Below, piece by piece: positions 57,859-64,000 of a DNA stretch of 64,000 nucleotides. Position numbers and translations under genes: made by a program. The notes under the pieces were generated by a model. The model did no database searches. It was not told where the DNA came from and worked only from the letters and a program-made list of their open reading frames with translations. This DNA is from Aricia agestis. Its lineage: Eukaryota > Arthropoda > Insecta > Lepidoptera > Lycaenidae. The stretch lies in assembly GCF_905147365.1 (NCBI RefSeq), contig NC_056415.1:12728001-12792000 (forward strand). Direction: 5' to 3'. Numbering within the stretch: position 1 is the stretch's first letter; each line of letters starts with the position of its first letter.

Positions 57859-57951
57859 TAACCCCCGACAAAAAAGAGGGGTGTTATAAACTTATAACAA
57901 CCCGACCGACAGACAGACACATCAAACTTGATGTGTCTGTCTGTCGGTCTC

Positions 57952-57984
<33 letters not shown>

Positions 57985-58944
57985 GGCATCGTAGCATCCA
58001 AACGCGAGGACCGATTTTGATCTAGTTATTTTTTGTTTGAATGCTGACTTGATTGAGAGTGTTCTTAGCTATAGTTCATCATCATCAGCCTGCTCCGTGC
58101 TGAAAAATCGCAGTTCATCTGGTTCGTGAAGGGCCGATTAGCAACTTGCAGTCGTTTGGTGGGCTTTATTGCATTCTAAGTCGTGACATTCATGAATATT
58201 TACACATTAATGGAAAGTTGACCTGGTGCTGCAGCATCACCTGGTAATCAATAGGATACCCAACTCCTCACCAACTTAGAGCAATGGTTTCGTGTTTGGG
58301 CTCATTTTAATTGCGACAACTAGTAAGACGTAGATAACCAATAAATGTTTGAATGCTGCTGCTGCAGAATCACCTGGGTTCTATAGGAGCCGAGCTCCAT
58401 ATGAACCCAGAGTGGAGGTTTTATGTTTGGACTCATATTGACGCGTGACGGCCTCATCCAAAGGGACATTCCTAGATGGTATTCATTGGGATATAATATG
58501 ATCCTGTTGATAAGAATTATTCTGCACTATAACAAACACAAGTTTAAAAAGCATGAAATAAAATTAAATTAAGAAATTAAAAAAAAAACCCGCCAAACAA
58601 CTTTAAAAAGTAATGAAATAATATATTTTACTGACTTTAAGTTTAAATAATTCCTAAGTGTAAAGTGATATTTTAGTCCATAATTGTTGTCAAGGTGTGT
58701 CGGGGGCCGCTAATGTAGATGTTTGATTTGACAAAACATTATAGTACCTATCGAGACAATCAGTGACATGGCGATACAAAATGCAAAAGACACTGTTGGC
58801 GGTCCCCCGACACACCGTGACAACAATTATGGACTAAAATATCACTTTACACTTAGGAATTATTTAAACTTAAAGTCAGTAAAATATATTATTTCATTAC
58901 TTTTTAAAGTTGTTTGGCGGGGGTTTTTTTAAATTTCTTAATTT
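57859..58944 (+). repeat. Family F copy 3 (complete)
   Basis: Same order as copies 1 and 2. The foldback at the right (58566-58944) has arms of about 140 bp, beginning 'aaattaagaaatt' and containing 'cgccaaacaactttaaaaag'. The small reading frame of copies 1 and 2 is interrupted here by a 6-base insertion with a stop near 58443. A local inverted duplication lies at 57904-57949. Confidence 0.87.
57904..57949. repeat. 21-bp perfect hairpin unique to family F copy 3
   Basis: Arms 57904-57924 and 57929-57949 ('gaccgacagacagacacatc' and its mirror) with a 4-base loop. Copies 1 and 2 run directly from 'gtgttataa' into 'gtttgacgtgtctg'. The extra sequence here is the inverted complement of its neighbours. 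Confidence 0.9.
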
Positions 58945-59040
58945 AATATTATAATGACTTCCAACATTATTTAAGTAGACGGGGTGTAATGTTTAAACTT
59001 TGAAGTAAGGTTTCAGTGTAGAGTTATACTGGAACTAGAA

Positions 59041-59219
59041 TCTAGATGACGCCCGCAACTTCATTGCGCTAAAATTCGTCAGTCGCGTTATAACTGTACA
59101 TTTTCCCAGGATAAAGAGTACTTCCATGCCAAGTTTCACAGAAATCGGTTCAGTGGTTTGGGTGTGAAGAAGTAACAGACAGACAGAAAGGCACACTTAA
59201 TTATAATATAAGTATGGAT
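59041..59219 (+). repeat. Family A copy
   Basis: 'tctagatgacgcccgcaact', 'cccaggataaagagtacttc', 'cggttcagtggtttgggtgt' and 'tataatataagtatggat'. Confidence 0.8.
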
Positions 59220-59628
59220 GGAAAATAAAAATTCCCCCGTCATAATCTCGTGCAAACGCCGAAGAAATAATTAAACCATCTGAATTTGCCCGCCGCGTTT
59301 GCGGAAAAGCGATTTCGTACGTGCGAAAATTTTAATTTAGATAAAATAAAGTGAGGTATGTACCACAACTCACCAGCTCATGTTTATTTTGGTGACGTTT
59401 TGTGGCTTGTCCTTGATGATCCTTTTACTATGGTTATGATTTGTTCGAAAATATGGAAGGAATTATGTTGTGCGGACGTGGAGTAGGTACATAAGGAAGT
59501 CTGACAACATTATAATATAGTGCGGACGTCGAGTACGAGCTTTAAACTATCTATATTCTATTCTTTACTCTTTCGCTTACTATTATAAAGTACATGACAG
59601 AACTGCAATAGGATTCGCAGACAAATAT

Positions 59629-59840
59629 ACAGGGTGTATCTATGATCTATCGAAACTAAGTTATAATACTTGAGCGTGTGTATGGGTCTCCTATATAGAG
59701 TGCGCTGTGAAAGTAGCATCGCTGAAAGAGTAAATTTTTTTTACTTTTGTATGTGAAAATTCATGACACTCGGGCGCTTGCCCTCACAAATCACAAAAAA
59801 TTGTTTTTTTGAGAAATTGATTGAAAAATTGAACTCTATA
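59629..59840. mobile_element. Damaged MITE 'cagggtgtatc'
   Basis: 'tacagggtgtatctatgatc' with the internal block 'agtagcatcgctgaaagagt', as in 23153-23449. The right arm is eroded. Confidence 0.6.
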
Positions 59841-60146
59841 CAGCATGACCGGTGACTGGTGAGACATGGCCAATACTTAAGGAGAGTACTCGATTCTCAT
59901 TATAATTATGTAATAAAATTAGGTACTTAATTTTTCCCTTTAAATAAATGAATCATGGACACTAAGTAAATTACTATGCGGCCGGCGCGGCGGCCTACCC
60001 CTCCCGCGCGCGGTGTCCATGCGTTGGTTAAATAATTATTTAACTTTAAGCTACATTTACTCAATGATCCATTGATATTATTTTTTATATATTTTTTTTC
60101 AACTAATATAATAGCCAAATATCACGTCCTCGAGTATTGAACATGT

Positions 60147-60182
60147 CTTATACAGCATGACTGGTGAGTCATGCTGTATAAG
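60147..60182. repeat. 16-bp perfect hairpin beside a TIR element
   Basis: 'cttatacagcatgact', loop GGTG, then its exact complement. It lies 10 bases left of the transposon that starts at 60193. A related 'ctatacagcatgaccggtga' occurs at 59836. Confidence 0.8.
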
Positions 60183-60704
60183 GGACACATAACGACGGGT
60201 GCAAAGTAAAAAGAGTCATCTACAAAACAGCAACTTTTCAGGAGAGCGCATAATAGGAAAAAATGCTCCCATTTTGTCAATTTCCGATCAAATTTATTGA
60301 AATTTTCATCATTGTTTCATTATTTATTAATGAATCCACATGTATATTTAATTTCTTCTAATTATGTTTAATTTACGAGATATTGTAGTTGTCTGCATCT
60401 ACATTGCGCTTGAAAATATGACAACTGAGTTAACTACCACTTGGTCGTTTCTACGTGGGAATTAAAAATTATATTTATTGAAGTATTTTTACCGATTACT
60501 AGTACGATTATCAGTAACTACGTAAAGTGTAACACTTTATATTATTAAAATTATTATTAAAAGTAAGTTATATTATTAAAATATGTAGTTAAACGTTTTA
60601 CATCTTAAACACCCCAAGTTCAGAACATAATTGCGTAGATATCTTTTTCTACGTTGTCGATTCGGTGCAAGGTACACGATTTAGAAGGAAGTTAAAATAT
60701 GAAA

Positions 60705-60955
60705 TACTAGCTTTTGCTCGCGGCTTCGCTCGCGTGGAATTTGAAAATCGCGTAAATTGCAAATATTCCCGTAAGCTCCCTTAGAAACATGATGTTTTTC
60801 CAAGACCAAAAGTAGCCTATGTTACTTTTCATCCTTTCAATTAAGTTTATGCCAAAAAACAATACGATTTGTTTCTTCGTTAGAGCGTGAAGGAAGGACA
60901 AACAAACAAATAAATAAATAAACATACTTTCCCATTTATAATATTAGTATGGATA
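60705..60955 (+). repeat. Family A variant nested in the TIR element
   Basis: 'tactagcttttgctcgcggc' plus 'ttcgctcgcg', 'ccaagaccaaaagtagccta', and tail 'ttataatattagtatgga'. Same head type as 50408 and 3531-4122. Confidence 0.75.
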
Positions 60956-61352
60956 TACTTAGGAATCATTCATTTACTTTCGTAAAAATCGTATTTTCTC
61001 ACAACAAAAATGAAATTCTGTGTCAATACTTTAATTATTTTAAACTAATTTAAAAATTATTCAGTATCATTATCAGTACAGGAACTATGTTGTAAATTAT
61101 TATAATTTAGGCAGAGGCTTATTAAGTCTTTGTACTTGGCACTTGTAAGCATGATGGGTTCATTATAACATCATAAGCATCGCCGGACGTTTTACACCAT
61201 CGGAGGGGTGCATACGATTCTTCAGAACACAAAATGAAATTTTATTTCAACGATTTCTCAATTGCTTCTCGTGATCACAGAGATCCCAAAACCGGTCAAA
61301 GATAAGTTAATAGAAAAACTTCGCGAGAACTTGCAAATGCTGGGATATGATG

Positions 61353-62044
61353 TTACGCAGGTTGCAATTTACCATTTCTGGACTGATGTAATTGTTTACC
61401 TAAATTTTGTCGTAATTTACGTCTCGTATCAATACACGTGTCTTTATTTCTCAATCGCCTTTTCTTTAGATCAATATGTAACTGACGTCTTTTTCTACCG
61501 TTTAACGAGGAAGGCGTAGAACATTCACTTGATGCCTCCACTGCCGAAGAAGCATCAATGGTGTTGTCTATAGAAGATTTAAAGTTTGAGAGGGACAATA
61601 TACTCGATGGCCTGTTTGAGTTAATAAACTCAAGCAGGTCATAGATTATATGAGATCAAAGTATCTGTTTAATAAAAAAAGAATATATAATATTTTGATC
61701 TAATACTGATAATGGACGCGGCGGACTTGAAGTGATGAACTGTATTCTGAGGGTGTTGGCGTATTTGTTAATTTGCTGAGATCGACAAATTTTCAAAATC
61801 ATTTTATATTTCAGACTGAGAGTGAACTGGTGTGACTGGCCTAGAGTATTCAGATCATGGGGACTTATCTTATATTCATATGTCTTCATCGGTGACACAT
61901 CAAGGTTTTCTATAAGATGTTCAATAATTTCATCGGACAACACAGTATTTTGCTCGATAAATTTATCACTTATGTTCTGGAAACTTTCAACTTCTTTAAA
62001 AAGTCGTTTTGGACTTTCTGAACATGAAAAAACAGTAAAAAATA
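61353..62044 (-). pseudogene. Possible degenerate two-exon ORF of the TIR element
   Basis: On the - strand an acceptor-like 'ttttttcatgttcag' (about 62019-62033) precedes a frame reading SPKRLFKEVESFQNISDKFI and ENLDVSPMKTYEYKISPHDL. Further along, after another acceptor-like 'aactcaaacag' (about 61612), a frame ending at 61353 reads SSECSTPSSLNGRKRRQLHI followed by a strongly basic tail. An AATAAA in the same orientation lies near 61245. The protein-like composition and position inside a TIR element suggest remnants of a transposase or accessory protein. I recognise no domain. A + strand frame at 61262-61519 (EIPKPVKDKLIEKLRENLQM) competes with this reading. Confidence 0.35.
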
Positions 62045-62665
62045 ACAGTAACAAATTAGAAGTCAATTAATATAGCTAACAATAAGAATTAACATAAATA
62101 GGTACTCATAAACATAATAAACAATACTAATTTGCAAAAGTAAATTGAGACATCTAAATCACAATCGCAACGTAGAAAAAGCTATATGGCAGATAGCAGC
62201 TTATGCCGCATAACATGACCCCCGCGCGTCCCGCGTATAGACGACCAGCGGTAGTTATCCGCATCTACATCGTGCAATTTCACAAAACAAGAGTAGATGT
62301 CTTCTTTTACGTGACAAAAGTACCAAAAATAAGGTGATATTTGAATTTTTGTTTTTGGTATGTTGTAGAACATGATATTTTAAGCTAGTTTCTACAAAAA
62401 AACGAAAAACTCAAAATTGCAGATGACTTTTTTTACTTTGCACCCGTCGATAAGAAGAAAGAAGTATTATCACTTCGTTGTGTACACCTTGGATTATTTG
62501 CGATGATAGAGACAATGGTACACAATTCTGAGCGCTTTGCAACCGCGTTTTCGACTATCACCGCACCCGTCTTTGACTATAACTTATTTTACGATTTTTA
62601 TACAATTATCTATTTTATCGAGCCCGATTTAACGTCGCCGTAAACTGAGATGACATTCATTTTAA

Positions 62666-62780
62666 GGGCTCCCCCACAAAACTGCGAATTCGCATCGCAT
62701 CGCCATTTTTAGTACGAGTTTTGTTGCAGATTTTTGCGATGCGATGCGAATTCGCAGTTATGTGTGGTAACTGGTAGCCC
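62666..62780. mobile_element. 115-bp foldback MITE, TTAA target duplication
   Basis: Ends GGGCT and AGCCC are flanked by TTAA (62662-62665 and 62781-62784). The arms share 'aactgcgaattcgcatcgca' perfectly. TTAA suggests piggyBac-type mobilisation. Confidence 0.82.
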
Positions 62781-63162
62781 TTAATCTTTTTTCATTCTCT
62801 CCCCCTATCCCGTAGTCTGTAACATTTAAGTAGCTTGAGAGTATATTCGGAGGAATCTCATTGTTATATTTGTCCCTCTCGAGTTCCATTGCAAATTAAA
62901 CGACCGTATTCCCCTAAGATTTTCGCCAATTAATTATTTAGGGACTGAATGATTCCTTCTCGTTCACAAATCGTAATGCTGAATTTTCTTCGAAAAAAAA
63001 TCTCACGTGAAAAGTGTTTTTTTTTTTAATATTCATCCCCCCTAACGGTGTTAGGGCTTGTTGTTCACAATACGTGAAAAGTGTTGTAAACTAATACCAT
63101 AATGTAATTAATATAAAGTATACCGTCTTCATACTAGATCTCCCAAAAAGGACACTGTAATA

Positions 63163-63309
63163 GGGTCAATTCAGACCGCAACGCGACGCGTAGATGCATT
63201 TCTAAAGTATGGATTTGACAGATTTGCAAGATGTATCACGCAATTGAAATCTGTCCATTCAGTACTTTAGAAATGTATCTACGCGCCACGTTGCGGTCTG
63301 AATGAACCC
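63163..63309. mobile_element. 147-bp foldback MITE
   Basis: 'gggtcaattcagaccgcaac' plus 'gcgacgcgtagatgcatttc' is mirrored at the right with few mismatches ('gcggtctgaatgaaccc'). Confidence 0.8.
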
Positions 63310-63692
63310 ATATATTAGGGTAATTTCAGATAACCTAAGGAAGCAAATTATACTGTTAGGTACATGACACATCGCACGCGGTTATAACTTGTCTGTAAAA
63401 ACGTTACAGACACAAGTTGTAAACGCTCGCGATAAACACATACATATTTTTTGCGAACCACTTTTCTTATTCCCGACTCGTGTCCTTGTTTGATTTCAAA
63501 TACATGGCTAGTTACTCTACTGTATAATATATTTTAACTGCACGGTAATGCCATCAATACCCTTCCCCGTCACGCGTGAGTACCAAATCCCCTGAGCTCT
63601 GTAAACCCATATGTTATCTCATATAATGGAGCCTACGTGTTTATGAAGGTTCTATGTTGTTTTTATTTTCTTCAAAAATCTATACTTACATT

Positions 63693-63905
63693 ATACATAC
63701 TAAAATGCCTATTATAAATGCGAAAGTGTTGTCTGCCTGTCTGTCTGTTTGTTTGTTTCCTCTTCACGCCCAAACCGCTGGACTGATTTTGCTGAAATTT
63801 GGTTTGGAGATACTTTGAGTCCCGGGAAAGGACATAGGACACTTTTAACCTGGGAAAATGGCGCTATAAACGAATTTTGGCGCAACGAAGCTGCAGACGT
63901 CATAT
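63693..63905 (-). repeat. Family A copy (reverse)
   Basis: 'attataaatgcgaaagtgtt', TCTG/TTTG array, 'cgcccaaaccgctggactga', 'gagtcccgggaaaggacata' and 'gcaacgaagctgcagacgtc'. Confidence 0.78.
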
Positions 63906-64000
63906 TGTATTATGATAAAGTAACAATATGCTTTAAAAGTATGAAAAATAACTGTAGCTGTATTAACTGTATTTCTTTAGCATTTCGTTCCCCTAATAGA

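Larger units (their letters stand above)
60193..62449. mobile_element. 2.26-kb TIR DNA transposon with reading frames
   Basis: TIRs of about 30 bp (one mismatch), beginning CGACGGGTGCAAAGTAAAAA, lie at 60193 and end at 62449. ATAA flanks both sides (60189-60192 and 62450-62453), consistent with a 4-bp duplication. The interior contains possible coding exons on the - strand (see 61353-62044) and a family A variant insertion (60705-60955). The ends resemble those of 1869-5179. Superfamily not assigned. Confidence 0.85.
1487..64000 (+). other. cno: canoe/afadin transcription unit, 5' part only
   Basis: The eight coding exons listed separately give one unbroken frame of 370 codons. Exon lengths and phases: 108 nt (ends phase 0), 109 (phase 1), 191 (0), 157 (1), 126 (1), 158 (0), 82 (1), 179 (0). 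Every boundary is GT-AG. Canoe/afadin is an adherens-junction scaffold that binds Ras/Rap1 GTPases through two N-terminal RA domains and links nectin and cadherin complexes to actin. Only the RA1, linker and RA2 part is encoded here. FHA, dilute, PDZ and actin-binding regions are absent, so the gene continues past the right edge; intron 8 exceeds 9.4 kb. Introns 1-7 are about 6.2, 2.1, 0.5, 2.0, 1.35, 1.0 and 38.8 kb. Confidence 0.93.

Noticed and set aside
61262..61519. + strand frame EIPKPVKDKLIEKL... as a canoe exon 9
   Set aside because: It does not resemble the afadin FHA region and lies inside a TIR element. The donor after CAG (GTTGCA) is poor. Kept only as part of the element discussion.
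54561..64000. Search for the next canoe exon (FHA domain)
   Set aside because: No GT-AG bounded segment encoding FHA-like sequence was recognised. The next exon is taken to lie beyond the window.
1..64000. tRNA, rRNA or other structured RNA genes
   Set aside because: No A/B-box plus cloverleaf combination or rRNA-like segment was recognised by eye. A tRNAscan-type search would be needed to exclude them.

Overview
The window is eukaryotic nuclear DNA from an insect, most likely a moth or butterfly. It is AT-rich and intron-dominated. It is filled with short interspersed families whose consensus openings I recognise from lepidopteran genomes, for example the 'ctagatgacgcccgcaacttcg' and 'cggccaagtgcgagtcggac' types. 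No bacterial, viral or organellar gene set is present.

One real protein-coding gene is visible: the 5' part of canoe/afadin (cno), on the + strand. Eight coding exons (1512-1619, 7826-7934, 10044-10234, 10713-10869, 12856-12981, 14332-14489, 15461-15542, 54382-54560) join in one continuous frame of 370 codons. All have GT-AG introns with compatible phases. They encode the first Ras-association domain, a basic linker, the conserved TSFTRSISNPE region with its basic helix, the second Ras-association domain and the start of the linker to the FHA domain. The FHA, dilute and PDZ parts of afadin are not in the window and must lie beyond 64000. Intron 7 is 38.8 kb long. It contains an isolated GC-rich island (about 24240-25250) that could be an internal promoter with an alternative first exon.

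Most of the rest is mobile DNA and its debris: TIR elements of 2-3 kb (1869-5179, 32807-34926, 60193-62449); many MITE and foldback elements, several with readable target-site duplications (TA, TAA, TTA, CTA, TTAA, 8-bp GAACTAAC); a broken LINE ORF1 (2679-3210) and a broken LINE reverse transcriptase (13600-14147); at least six interspersed families, each with several copies; and three local tandem duplications.

The most unusual pattern is a set of long or perfect hairpins inside repeat copies whose sibling copies in the same window lack them. A stretch of 21 to 75 bases was re-inserted next to itself as its reverse complement, which resembles template-switch or snap-back events caught in several unrelated repeat families. 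Two TIR elements at opposite ends of the window also share the terminal bases CGACGG and 4-bp AT-rich target duplications, which may mark one poorly described transposon group.
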